From: Xestospongia muta | Lineage: Eukaryota > Porifera > Demospongiae > Haplosclerida > Petrosiidae | DNA: 64,000 nt | NCBI GenBank assembly: GCA_963693285.1 | Contig: OY848928.1 | Coordinates: 5,609,827-5,673,826, forward strand | Direction of reading: 5' to 3' | Shown: piece after piece, positions 48,304 through 58,931 of the stretch | Layout of the letters: each line of letters begins with the position of its first letter | Numbering within the stretch: position 1 is the stretch's first letter | Position numbers and translations under genes: made by a program | The notes under the pieces: generated by a model | Databases searched by the model: none | What the model was told of the DNA's origin: nothing | What the model saw: the letters and a program-made list of their open reading frames with translations, nothing else

Positions 48304-48702
48304 TCACAACGAAGACCATTCATAAGTTACTGATCAATTTATTAAACAATAATAATTTTAGATGTTACTTTGTGTACTATAATTATGACATCATTCTTTA
48401 AGTTATTACACACATGTTCACATAGCATTATTTTAATAAGGCCAATTTTCCGTATGCTGTTTTTCAATGAAGGTGATTGTCAGATTGAAAATATCATGTG
48501 ATATACAAGTGTTCTCTATTATACATGGAGTATTGTCCAGCATTAGAAGTAAGACAAGTTGGAAGCTAATGATAGGCCGAAGTCTTTTTATTGTGAATTT
48601 AAAATTTATAATGTATAGATATTCTTTGTTTAGAATAATAATTAAATAATATTAAATTTATAATATTCATAAGTTGGGAATATTCACTGATCTTATCGCA
48701 CA
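48304..48702. other. Spacer downstream of A1 (B-gene upstream region)
   Basis: About 400 bp, AT-rich, no gene. Near-identical sequence follows A3 (53381-53767), and part of it follows A4 (56354-56485), where B genes are missing. Confidence 0.8.
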
Positions 48703-50982
48703 ATGATCAACCTAAGACTTTCTTTAGTTGTTCTGTTCGTCTGCTGTTCTCAAATTGCTCGAGGACATGACCTGACAAAAATCCAGCAGTTACATACTAA
48801 CAATGATGTAGATTTCGAAAGGATAGAAAAAGCTCTGAAGATATTATCAGAGAATTTCCTCTCTGCTCTTAAGGCCCAGGAGAGTAACTGTAGTGAACAG
48901 TAGGCTCAATTGGAAAAGGCAAACCATACAGAAACGATTGCAGGAGAGCCACTTGTGTTTGCAGGTGATTCTGTAGCATACGATGCTTTTGGTAAGCCAG
49001 AAGCTGATATATTTCATGGTAACACCCAATATCGTGGTTCCTTTGATGAGTGTTTTAGTATTAATGTAAATATTGATATGCAATACTGCTCAATGGGTAT
49101 GTATATAACAAACAGTTTTTTTGTACCCATTCTGCCACCACTCACTGAGGCATTATGTCTTCCTTCAAATTGCACGTTTACAAATGTCAGATCAACCATC
49201 GATACAATCAATATCTTGTTAGCTATAGCATCTCTTGATTTGTATATCTTTGTCAATGAGACAATTCTCAATGGTACTGTCCCATTTTATTACTGTACTC
49301 CTGAAGCTAAGCCCTCATATTCAGCTGGTGCTATAATCATGTTAACAATCGCATCAATATTTGGAGCATTAGTAATTATTGGAACATTATTTGATCTTTT
49401 ACTGTATTATTACAAGAAAAGATATAATAAGAACGACTTAGGCTCCCTCAATCTTGAAATATTGAAACTAGACAATGGAGAAAGTAATGATAATAGTGGA
49501 GAGAAAAACAGCCTTTTAGGAAAAAGACGAAAGCTGTCAATGTCAGAACGTTGTCATATATTTCTAAAAGATTCTCTTGTAGGTTTCTCACTATACAAGA
49601 CTGTACCAACTATATTTTCTACATGTCAGCCATCTTCTGCTATTACTAGTATTAATGGTATTAGAGTTATCAGTATGTTTTGGGTCATTTTGGGACATAC
49701 ATATGTTTTTCTTTTAGGATATAATGATTACAAAAATCCTGCTTATATAATTTCTACACTTGCTGCACGATTCTCAGCTCAAGTTGTTTTAAATGGATAT
49801 TTTTCAGTTGATTCATTTTTCTTTTTAAGTGGTGTTCTTGTCTCATATCTTACATTTCGAGAGATGGCACGTAGAAATGGTCAATTCCCTTTTGTTACTT
49901 ATTATCTTCATCGTATCTTACGTTTGACACCAACTTATATGTTTGTTTTGTTCTTTTATTGGTTTTTAACAATACATCTTGTACAAGGACCACAATTTCT
50001 TCAATTCACTGGTCCTGACAGTCCTACTGTCAAAAATTGTGAAAGTTATTGGTGGACTAATCTTCTCTACATCAACAATTTCTACCCAACAAAGTTTAAT
50101 GATCAATGCATGGGCTGGGCATGGTATTTAGCTAATGATATGCAGTTTTTTGTTATATCTCCGCTGTTTCTAATCCTTCTCTATACTTGGTATCCTGCAG
50201 GACTTATTGCTATTGTCATCACTTTGTTGTCATCATTTGGTGTGACTGGATTTATAGCTGGTTACTATGACTACCCTGCTAATACATTGTATGAGCCATT
50301 TGTTGGTATTACTCCTGATCCAAACTTACCTGATAGTCAAACTGAGATTTATGGTAAACCATATTGTCGTATTGGTCCATATCTCATTGGAATAATACTG
50401 GGCTTTATACTGTATAATAATTATCGTCTGAACATACACAAAGTTGTCAACTGGTTATTGTATATTACCATGTGGCTGGTAGCTGCTGTTCTAGGTATGG
50501 CTGTTGTATATGGTTTCTATCCAACATTTCATGGCCATCCCTTTAGTCAGGTTGAAAATGTCATGTATTACATGTTCTCTCGTACAGTGTGGGGTATTTG
50601 TTTAGCATTAGTTGTGTATGCTTGTCACTATGGTTACGGAGGAGTCATCAATCGTTTTCTTTCCTTGCCTTTCTGGGTTCCTTTGAGTCGTCTGACATTT
50701 AATGCTTATCTTGTTCATGAGGTTGTATTGATTGTGATATTTGGTGATCAAAGGGAGCCCTTCTTTTATACAGATATCACTATGGCTGTGTACATAATAG
50801 CTAATGTTGTCATATCATATGGTATAGCTGGACTGGTGTCTATCTTTGTTGAGTTCCCACTCTCTAACTTGGAGTCAGCTACCTTTAAATTATTTGGTGC
50901 TCGTTTACGTGAGTCAACTCGACGAGTCAATCAGGAGACAGCAAGTGACAAAAGAGAAGACAAGATAGAAACTAATTTGTAG
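48703..50982 (+). pseudogene. NRF-6-like acyltransferase, copy B, with in-frame stop
   Basis: Diverged paralogue of the A copies (B type), intronless, distinguished by a C-terminal extension EDKIETNL. The signal peptide (LSLVVLFVCCSQIARG) and first 66 codons read normally to SNCSEQ. The next codon, TGG in every A copy (CSEQW), is TAG at 48901-48903. The frame is then open for about 690 codons with all NRF and AT3 motifs intact, including GIRVISMFWVILGHTY and RILRLTPTYMFVL. No ATG follows promptly in frame, so a reinitiated protein would lack the signal peptide. The rest shows no decay, so the stop is recent, polymorphic, read through, or a sequencing error. Confidence 0.75.
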
Positions 50983-51124
50983 TACAATTTGTGATTATTG
51001 TTTGAAGTTATTTTAGTGTAGTAAAATGCCATTCATAGCTAGAGCTCATGTCATACATGTGACTCTATTGTGAGTAGCTGATTCTGCTGATAATCAAATG
51101 TGCTGAACTAGGACAATTAAAATC

Positions 51125-53380
51125 ATGGTTGCCCTTAGTATCATTTTTGTTGTCCTTCTTATCTGCTGTTCAACTCAAGTTGTTCAAGGACAAGACTTGA
51201 GCAAAATCCAGCACTTGTATCCCTCTTCTCTACGTACTAGCAATGATGTAGATATGAGTCAGATACAAAAAACTTTGAAGATATTATCAGAGAATTTCAT
51301 AGAAATACTCTTGGACCAGGAGAGTAGCTGCAGTGAACAATGGGTTCAATTAGAAGAGACAAACCATACGGAAACGGTTGAAGGTCAAACAATTGTGGAA
51401 AAAGCTGCTTCTATGGCGTATGATGCCTTTGGTAAGCCAGAAGCTGATATATTTCATGGTAACACCCAATTCTTTGGTTCGTTTGATGAGTGTTTTAGTA
51501 TTAATGTAGATATTGATATGCAATACTGTATGATGGGTATGGTAATATTGAACAGTTTTTATGTACCTATTATGCCACCATTTACTGAGGCAATATGTCT
51601 TCCTTCAAATTGCACATTTACTGATATCAACTCAACAATCAATAAAATCAATATCTTGTTAAGTGACACCCACATTAATTTGCGTATCTTTGTCAATGAG
51701 ACAGTTAGCAATGGTACTGTCCCATTTTATTACTGTACTCCTGAAGCTAAGCCCTCATATTCAGCTGGTGCTATAATCATGTTAACAATCACATCAATAT
51801 TTGGAGCATTAGTAATTATTGGAACATTATTTGATCTCTTACTGTATTACATAAAAAGATATGAGGAAAATGAGATTGGTTCGATCAACACTAATATATT
51901 AAAGATGAACAAAGTTAACATCCTTGATGAGAGGGATAACCTTTTGGGAAGAAACCGACAACAATCAATGTCAGAACGTATTAAAACTTTTCTAAAAGAT
52001 TCTCTTGTAGGTTTCTCACTATACAAGACTGTACCGACTATATTTTCTACACGTCAGCCATCTTCTGCTATTACTAGTATCAATGGTATTAGAGTTATCA
52101 GTATGTTTTGGGTCATTTTAGGACATACCTACTTATTTGAGTTTCAAGGTTTTAAAAATCTCTCTTTTTTTGCTATCAACTTTGTTCCACGGTTCTCAGC
52201 TCAAGCTGTTTTGAACGGATTCTTTTCGGTTGACTCATTTTTCTTTTTAAGTGGTGTTCTTGTCTCATATCTTACATTTCGAGAGATGGCACGAAGAAAT
52301 GGTCAATTCCCTTTTGTTACTTATTATCTTCATCGTATCTTACGTTTGACACCAACTTATATGTTTGTTTTGTTCTTTTATTGGTTTTTAACAATACATC
52401 TTGGACGTGGACCAAAATTTTCTCTAGTGGCTGGTCTTGATAGTGCTACTGTCAAAAATTGTGAAAGTTATTGGTGGACTAATCTTCTCTACATCAACAA
52501 TTTCTACCCAACAAAGTTTAATGATCAATGCATGGGCTGGGCATGGTATTTAGCTAATGATATGCAGTTTTTTGTTATATCTCCGCTGTTTCTAATCCTT
52601 CTCTATACTTGGTATCCTGCAGGACTTATTGCTATTGTCATCACTTTGTTGTCATCATTTGGTGTGACTGGATTTATAGCTGGTTACTATGGCTACCCTG
52701 CTAATATGTTATATGAGCCATTTGTTGGTATTACTCCTGATCCAAACTTACCTGATGTCTCAAGTGAGATTTATGGTAAACCATATTGTCGTATTGGTCC
52801 ATATCTCATTGGAATAGTACTGGGCTTTATACTGTATAATAATTATCGTCTGAACATACACAAAGTTTTCAACTGGTTATTGTATATTATCATGTGGCTG
52901 GTAGCTGCTGTTCTAGGTATGGCAGTTGTATATGGTTTCTATCCAACATTTCATGGCCATGGGTTTAGTCAGGTTGAAAATGTCATGTATTACATGTTCT
53001 CTCGTACAGTGTGGGGTATTTGTTTAGCATTAGTTGTGTATGCTTGTCACTATGGTTACGGAGGAGTCATTAATCGTTTTCTTTCCTTGCCTTTCTGGAT
53101 TCCTTTGAGTCGTCTGACATTTAATGCTTATCTTGTTCATGAGGTTGTACTATTGGTGATATTTGGTGATCGGAGAGACACCATGTTTTATACAGACATC
53201 ACTATGGCTGTGTACATAATAGCTAATGTTGTCATATCATATGGTATAGCTGGACTGGTGTCTATCTTTGTTGAGTTCCCACTCTCTAACTTGGAGTCAG
53301 CTACCTTTAAATTATTTGGTGCTCGTTTACGTGAGTCAACTCGACGAGTCAATCAGGAGACAGCAAGTGACAAAAGATAG
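51125..53380 (+). CDS. NRF-6-like membrane acyltransferase, copy A3
   Basis: Intronless A-type paralogue, 751 residues, nearest to A1 (same cytoplasmic loop YEENEIGSINTNIL and QQSMSERIK). Signal peptide LSIIFVVLLICCSTQVVQG, complete NRF cysteines and complete AT3 domain. Two residues are missing relative to A1 just after ILGHTY (YLFEFQGF versus YFFLFELQGF), at the first extracytoplasmic loop of the acyltransferase domain. Preceded by a 142-bp spacer also found before A4 and A5 (TGCTGATAATCAAATGTGCTG...), presumably the shared promoter. Confidence 0.9.
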   Translation: MVALSIIFVVLLICCSTQVVQGQDLSKIQHLYPSSLRTSNDVDMSQIQKTLKILSENFIEILLDQESSCSEQWVQLEETNHTETVEGQTIVEKAASMAYDAFGKPEADIFHGNTQFFGSFDECFSINVDIDMQYCMMGMVILNSFYVPIMPPFTEAICLPSNCTFTDINSTINKINILLSDTHINLRIFVNETVSNGTVPFYYCTPEAKPSYSAGAIIMLTITSIFGALVIIGTLFDLLLYYIKRYEENEIGSINTNILKMNKVNILDERDNLLGRNRQQSMSERIKTFLKDSLVGFSLYKTVPTIFSTRQPSSAITSINGIRVISMFWVILGHTYLFEFQGFKNLSFFAINFVPRFSAQAVLNGFFSVDSFFFLSGVLVSYLTFREMARRNGQFPFVTYYLHRILRLTPTYMFVLFFYWFLTIHLGRGPKFSLVAGLDSATVKNCESYWWTNLLYINNFYPTKFNDQCMGWAWYLANDMQFFVISPLFLILLYTWYPAGLIAIVITLLSSFGVTGFIAGYYGYPANMLYEPFVGITPDPNLPDVSSEIYGKPYCRIGPYLIGIVLGFILYNNYRLNIHKVFNWLLYIIMWLVAAVLGMAVVYGFYPTFHGHGFSQVENVMYYMFSRTVWGICLALVVYACHYGYGGVINRFLSLPFWIPLSRLTFNAYLVHEVVLLVIFGDRRDTMFYTDITMAVYIIANVVISYGIAGLVSIFVEFPLSNLESATFKLFGARLRESTRRVNQETASDKR

Positions 53381-53767
53381 TCACAACGAAGACCATTCAT
53401 AAGTTACTGATCAATTTATTAAACAATAATAATATTAGATATTACTTTGTGTACTATAATTATGACATCATTTTAAAGTTATTACACACATGTTCACATA
53501 GCAATATTTTAATAAGGCCAATTTTCCGTATGCTGTTTTTCAATCAAGGTGATTGTCAGATTGAAAATATCATGTGATATACAAATGTTCTCTATTATAA
53601 ATGGAGTATTGTCCAGCATTAGAAGTAAGACAAGTTGGAGGAAACTAATGATAAGCCGAAGTCTTTTTATTGTGAATTTAAATTTATAATGTATAGATAT
53701 TCTTTGTTTAGAATAATAATTAAATAATATTAAATTTATAATATTCATAAGTTGGGAATATTCACTG
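53381..53767. other. Spacer after A3, homologous to the B-gene upstream region
   Basis: Near-identical to 48304-48690, ending GTTGGGAATATTCACTGAT, where it runs directly into the C-terminal remnant of a deleted B gene. No gene of its own. Confidence 0.85.
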
Positions 53768-53956
53768 ATAATAGCTAATGTTGTCATATCATATGGTATA
53801 GCTGGACTGGTGTCTATCTTTGTTGAGTTCCCACTCTCTAACTTGGAGTCAGCTACCTTTAAATTATTTCGTGCTCATTTACGTGAGTCAACTCGACGAG
53901 TCAATCAGGAGATAGCAAGTGACAAAAGAGAAGACAAGATAGAAACTAATTTGTAG
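53768..53956 (+). pseudogene. C-terminal remnant of a deleted B-type acyltransferase
   Basis: The final ~62 codons of a B-type gene (IIANVVISYGIAGLVSIFVE to EDKIETNL, stop), attached directly to B-gene upstream sequence; about 2.1 kb including the ATG is gone. Changes at otherwise invariant sites (KLFRAHL for KLFGARL, QEIASD for QETASD) fit loss of constraint. Confidence 0.93.
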
Positions 53957-54097
53957 TACAATTTGTGATTATTGTTTGAAGTTATTTTAGTGTAGTAAAC
54001 TGCCATTCATAGCTAGAGCTCATGTCATACATGTGACTCTATAGTGAACAGCTGATTTGCTGATAATCAAATGTGCTGAGCTAGGACAATTGAAATC

Positions 54098-56353
54098 ATG
54101 GTTGCCCTTAGCATCATTTTTGTTGTCCTTCTTATCTGCTGTTCAACTCAAGTTGCTCAAGGACAAGACTTGAGCAAAATCCAGCACTTGTATCCCTCTT
54201 CTCTACGTACTAGCAATGATGTAGATTTGAGTCAGATACAAAAAACTTTGAAGATATTATCAGAGAATTTCATAGAAATACTCTTGGACCAGGAGAGTAG
54301 CTGCAGTGAACAATGGGCTCAATTGAAAAATACAAACCATACAGAAACGGTTGAAGGTCAAACAATTGTGGAAAAAGCTGCTTCTATGGCATATGATGCC
54401 TTTGGTAAGCCAGAAGCTGATATATTTCATGGTAACACCCAATTCTTTGGTTCATTTGATGAGTGTTTTAGTATTAATGTAGATATTGATATGCAATACT
54501 GTATGATGGGTATGGTAATATTGAACAGTTTTTATGTACCTATTATGCCACCATTTACTGAGGCAATATGTCTTCCTTCAAATTGCACATTTACTGATAT
54601 CAACTCAACAATCAATAAAATCAATATCTTGTTAAGTGACATCCACATTAATTTGCGTATCTTTGTCAATGAGACAGTTAGCAATGGTACTGTCCCATTT
54701 TATTACTGTACTCCTGAAGCTAAGCCCTCATATTCAGCTGGTGCTATAATCATGTTAACAATCACATCAATATTTGGAGCATTAGTAATGATTGGAACAT
54801 TATTTGATCTCTTATTATATTGTTTTAATAAGAAAGTAGATAAAAATGAGTTGGCTACCATTAACGTTAAAAAAAAAGTCGAAGAAAGCGATATCATTGG
54901 AGGAGAAAGGGATAGTCTCTTGGGAAGAAGCCAAAAAACATCTCGTATTAAAACTTTTCTAAAAGATTCTCTTGTAGGTTTCTCACTATACAAGACTGTA
55001 CCGACTATATTTTCTACACGTCAGCCATCTTCTGCTATTACTAGTATTAATGGTATTAGAGTTATCAGTATGTTTTGGGTCATTTTGGGACATACCTACT
55101 TCTTTTTATTTATTTTAAGTGGTTTTAAAAATCTATCTCATCTAAGCACTAACTTTGTTCCACGGTTCTCAGCTCAAGTTGTCATGAACGGATTTTTTTC
55201 AGTTGATTCATTTTTCTTTTTAAGTGGTGTTCTTGTCTCATATCTTACATTTCGAGAGATGGCACGTAGAAATGGTAAATTCCCTTTTGTTACTTATTAT
55301 CTTCATCGTATCTTACGTTTGACACCAACTTATATGTTTGTTTTGTTCTTTTATTGGTTTTTAACAATACATCTTGGACGTGGACCAAAATTTCATCTGG
55401 TGGCTGGTCCTGATAGTCCTACTGTCAAAAATTGTGAAAGTTATTGGTGGACTAATCTTCTCTACATCAATAATTTCTACCCAACAAAGTTTGATGATCA
55501 ATGCATGGGCTGGGCATGGTATTTAGCTAATGATATGCAGTTTTTTGTTATATCTCCGCTGTTTCTAATCCTTCTCTATACTTGGTATCCTGCAGGACTT
55601 ATTGCTATTGTCATCACTTTGTTGTCATCATTTGGTGTGACTGGATTTATAGCTGGTTACTATGGCTACCCTGCTAGTCAGTTTTATGATGCATTTGTTG
55701 GTATTACTCCTGATCCAAACTTACCTGATGTCTCAACTGAGATTTATGGTAAACCATATTGTCGTATTGGTCCATATCTCATTGGAATAATACTGGGCTT
55801 TATACTGTATAATAATTATCGTCTGAACATACACAAAATTTTCAACTGGTTATTGTATATTACCATGTGGCTGGTAGCTGCTGTTCTAGGTATGGCTGTT
55901 GTATATGGTTTCTATCCAATATTTCATGGCCATCCCTTTAGTCAGGTTGAAAATGTCATGTATTACATGTTCTCTCGTACAGTGTGGGGTATTTGTTTAG
56001 CATTAGTTGTGTATGCTTGTCACTATGGTTACGGAGGAGTCATCAATCGTTTTCTTTCCTTGCCTTTCTGGATTCCTTTGAGTCGTCTGACATTTAATGC
56101 TTATCTTGTTCATGAGATTGTATTAGGAGCTATATTTGGTGAACAGAGAGACACCATGTTTTATACAGACATCACTATGGCTGTGTACATAATAGCTAAT
56201 GTTGTCATATCATATGGTATAGCTGGACTGGTGTCTATCTTTGTTGAGTTCCCACTCTCTAACTTGGAGTCAGCTACCTTTAAATTATTTGGTGCTCGTT
56301 TACGTGAGTCAACTCGACGAATCAATCAGGAGACAACAAGTGACAAAAGATAG
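54098..56353 (+). CDS. NRF-6-like membrane acyltransferase, copy A4
   Basis: Intronless A-type paralogue, 751 residues, with signal peptide, all NRF cysteines and a full acyltransferase-3 domain. It differs from A1/A3 in the cytoplasmic loop (KKVDKNELATINVKKKVEES, then SLLGRSQKTSRIK) and in loops around LFILSGFKNLSHLSTNF, KFHLVAGPDSPTV and YPASQFYDAFVG. The transmembrane blocks and C-terminus are almost identical to the other copies. Downstream it keeps the same 3' flank as A1 and A3 for about 130 bp, then hits the second deletion scar. Confidence 0.9.
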   Translation: MVALSIIFVVLLICCSTQVAQGQDLSKIQHLYPSSLRTSNDVDLSQIQKTLKILSENFIEILLDQESSCSEQWAQLKNTNHTETVEGQTIVEKAASMAYDAFGKPEADIFHGNTQFFGSFDECFSINVDIDMQYCMMGMVILNSFYVPIMPPFTEAICLPSNCTFTDINSTINKINILLSDIHINLRIFVNETVSNGTVPFYYCTPEAKPSYSAGAIIMLTITSIFGALVMIGTLFDLLLYCFNKKVDKNELATINVKKKVEESDIIGGERDSLLGRSQKTSRIKTFLKDSLVGFSLYKTVPTIFSTRQPSSAITSINGIRVISMFWVILGHTYFFLFILSGFKNLSHLSTNFVPRFSAQVVMNGFFSVDSFFFLSGVLVSYLTFREMARRNGKFPFVTYYLHRILRLTPTYMFVLFFYWFLTIHLGRGPKFHLVAGPDSPTVKNCESYWWTNLLYINNFYPTKFDDQCMGWAWYLANDMQFFVISPLFLILLYTWYPAGLIAIVITLLSSFGVTGFIAGYYGYPASQFYDAFVGITPDPNLPDVSTEIYGKPYCRIGPYLIGIILGFILYNNYRLNIHKIFNWLLYITMWLVAAVLGMAVVYGFYPIFHGHPFSQVENVMYYMFSRTVWGICLALVVYACHYGYGGVINRFLSLPFWIPLSRLTFNAYLVHEIVLGAIFGEQRDTMFYTDITMAVYIIANVVISYGIAGLVSIFVEFPLSNLESATFKLFGARLRESTRRINQETTSDKR

Positions 56354-56666
56354 TCACAACGAAGACCATTCATAAGTTACTGATCAATTTATTAAACAAT
56401 AATAATTTTAGATATTACTTTGTGCACTATAATTATGACATCGTTCTTTAAGTTATTACACACATGTTCACATAGCATTATTTTAAGTGACAAAAGAGAA
56501 GACAAGATAGAAACTAATTTGTAGTACAATTTGTGATTATTGTTTGAAGTTATTTTAGTGTAGTAAAATGCCATTCATAGCTAGAGCTCATGTCATGCAT
56601 GTGACTCTATTGTGAGTAGCTGATTCTGCTGATAATCAAATGTGCTGAGCTAGGACAATTGAAATC
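56354..56666. pseudogene. Second B-gene deletion scar and A5 promoter
   Basis: A-type 3' flank (to about 56485) is fused to the last 12 codons and stop of a B-type gene (SDKREDKIETNL, 56486-56524), followed by the standard spacer before an A gene. Only the extreme 3' end of this B gene survives, so the deletion is larger than that at 53768 and independent of it. Confidence 0.9.
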
Positions 56667-58931
56667 ATGGTTGCCCTTAGTATCATTTTTGTTGTTCTTT
56701 TTATCTGCTGTTCGACTCAAGTTGCTCAAGGACAAGACTTGAGCAAAATCCAGCACTTGTATCCCTCTTCTCTACGTACTAGCAATGATGTAGATTTGAG
56801 TCAGATACAAAAAACTTTGAAGATATTATCAGAGAATTTCATAGAAATACTCTTGGACCAGGAGAGTAGCTGCAGTGAACAATGGGTTCAATTGAGAAAT
56901 ACAAACCATACAGAAACAGTTGAAGGTCAAACAATTGTGGAAAAAGCTGCTTCTATGGCGTATGATGCCTTTGGTAAGCCAGAAGCTGGTATATTTCACG
57001 GTAACACCCAATTCTTTGGTTCATTTGATGAGTGTTTTAGTATTAATGTAGATATTGATATGCAATACTGTATGATGGGTATGGCAATATTGAACAGTTC
57101 TAATGCACCTATTATGCCACCATTTACTGAGGCAATATGTCTTCCTTCAAATTGCACATTTAGTGACATCAACTCAACAATCAATAAAATTAATATCTTG
57201 TTAAGTGACATCCACATTAATTTGCGTATCTTTGTCAATGAGACAGTTCTCAATGGTACTGTCGCATTTTATTACTGTACTCCTGAAGCTAAGCCCTCAT
57301 ATTCAGCTGGTGCTATAATCATGTTAACAATCACATCAATATTTGGAGCATTAGTAATGATTGGAACATTATTTGATCTCTTATTATATTATTTTAATAA
57401 GAAAGTAGATGAAAATGAGTTGGCTAACATTAACATTAAGAAAAAAGTGAAAGAAAGTGATATCATTGGAGGAGAAAGAGACAGTCTCTTGGGAAGAAGC
57501 CAAAAAACATCTCGTATTAAAACTTTTCTAAAAGATTCTCTTGTAGGTTTCTCACTATACAAGACTGTACCGACTATATTTTCTACACGTCAGCCATCTT
57601 CTGCTATTACTAGTATTAATGGTATTAGAGTTATCAGTATGTTTTGGGTCATTTTGGGACATACCTACTCCTTTATTCTTCTTTTAAGTGGTTTTAAAAA
57701 TCTATCTCATCTAAGCACTAACTTTGTTCCACGGTTCTCAGCTCAAGCTGTTTTGAACGGATTCTTTTCGGTTGATTCATTTTTCTTTTTAAGTGGTGTT
57801 CTTGTCTCATATCTTACATTTCGAGAGATGGCACGTAGAAAGGGTAGTTTCCCTTTTGTTACTTATTATCTTCATCGTATCTTACGTTTGACACCAACTT
57901 ATATGTTTGTTTTGTTCTTTTATTGGTTTGTAACAGTACATCTTGGACGTGGACCAAAATTTCTTCTGGTGGCTGGTCCTACTAGTAGTTTTTACAAAAA
58001 TTGTGAAAGTTATTGGTGGACTAATCTTCTCTATATCAACAATTTCTACCCAACAAACTTTAATGATCAATGTATGGGCTGGGCATGGTATTTAGCTAAT
58101 GATATGCAGTTTTTTGTTATAACTCCGCTGTTTCTAATCCTTCTCTATACTTGGTATCCTGCAGGACTTGTTGCTATTGTCATCACTTTGTTGTCATCAT
58201 TTGGTGTGACTGGATTTATAGCTGGTTACTATGGCTACCCTGCTAGTCAGTTTTATGATCAATTTGTTGGTATTACTCCTGATCCAAACTTACCTGATAG
58301 TCAAACTGAGATTTATGGTAAACCATATTGTCGTATTGGTCCATATCTCATTGGAATAATACTGGGCTTTATACTGTATAATAATTATCGTCTGAAAATA
58401 CACAAAGTTTTCAACTGGTTATTGTATATTACCATGTGGCTGGTAGCTGCTGTTCTAGGTATGGCAGTTGTGTATGGTTTCTATCCAATATTTCATGGTC
58501 ATCCCTTTAGTCAGGTTGAAAATGTCATGTATTACATGTTCTCTCGTACAGTATGGGGTATTTGTTTAGCATTAGTTGTGTATGCTTGTCACTATGGTTA
58601 CGGAGGAGTCATTAATCGTTTTCTTTCCTTGCCTTTCTGGATTCCTTTGAGTCGTCTGACATTTAATGCTTATCTTGTTCATGAAATTGTATTAGGAGCT
58701 ATATTTGGTGAACAGAGAGACACCATGTTTTATACAGATATCACTATGGCTGTGTACATAATAGCTAATGTTGTCATATCATATGGTATAGCTGGACTGG
58801 TGTCTATCTTTGTTGAGTTCCCACTCTCTAACTTGGAGTCAGCTACCTTTAAATTATTTGGTGCTCGTTTACGTGAGTCAACTCGACGAGTCAATCAGGA
58901 GACAGCAAGTGACAAAGGAGAAGACACATAA
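56667..58931 (+). CDS. NRF-6-like membrane acyltransferase, copy A5
   Basis: Intronless A-type paralogue, 754 residues, closest to A4 (loop KKVDENELANINIKKKVKES). Signal peptide and NRF cysteines are complete; AT3 motifs include ILGHTYSFILLLSGF, FFSVDSFFFLSGVLVSYL and RILRLTPTYMFVL. Copy-specific residues cluster again in loops: KFLLVAGPTSSFYKNC, YPASQFYDQFVG, and GEQRDTMF near the end. The C-terminus reads SDKGEDT, a shortened B-like ending, perhaps a conversion or deletion product. The array ends here; the following sequence is unrelated to the earlier spacers. Confidence 0.9.
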   Translation: MVALSIIFVVLFICCSTQVAQGQDLSKIQHLYPSSLRTSNDVDLSQIQKTLKILSENFIEILLDQESSCSEQWVQLRNTNHTETVEGQTIVEKAASMAYDAFGKPEAGIFHGNTQFFGSFDECFSINVDIDMQYCMMGMAILNSSNAPIMPPFTEAICLPSNCTFSDINSTINKINILLSDIHINLRIFVNETVLNGTVAFYYCTPEAKPSYSAGAIIMLTITSIFGALVMIGTLFDLLLYYFNKKVDENELANINIKKKVKESDIIGGERDSLLGRSQKTSRIKTFLKDSLVGFSLYKTVPTIFSTRQPSSAITSINGIRVISMFWVILGHTYSFILLLSGFKNLSHLSTNFVPRFSAQAVLNGFFSVDSFFFLSGVLVSYLTFREMARRKGSFPFVTYYLHRILRLTPTYMFVLFFYWFVTVHLGRGPKFLLVAGPTSSFYKNCESYWWTNLLYINNFYPTNFNDQCMGWAWYLANDMQFFVITPLFLILLYTWYPAGLVAIVITLLSSFGVTGFIAGYYGYPASQFYDQFVGITPDPNLPDSQTEIYGKPYCRIGPYLIGIILGFILYNNYRLKIHKVFNWLLYITMWLVAAVLGMAVVYGFYPIFHGHPFSQVENVMYYMFSRTVWGICLALVVYACHYGYGGVINRFLSLPFWIPLSRLTFNAYLVHEIVLGAIFGEQRDTMFYTDITMAVYIIANVVISYGIAGLVSIFVEFPLSNLESATFKLFGARLRESTRRVNQETASDKGEDT

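Noticed and set aside
46042..58931. Bacterial contamination or horizontal transfer of the intronless acyltransferase array
   Set aside because: The NRF domain fused to AT3 with a eukaryotic signal peptide is an animal family, base composition matches neighbours, and spacers are host-like.
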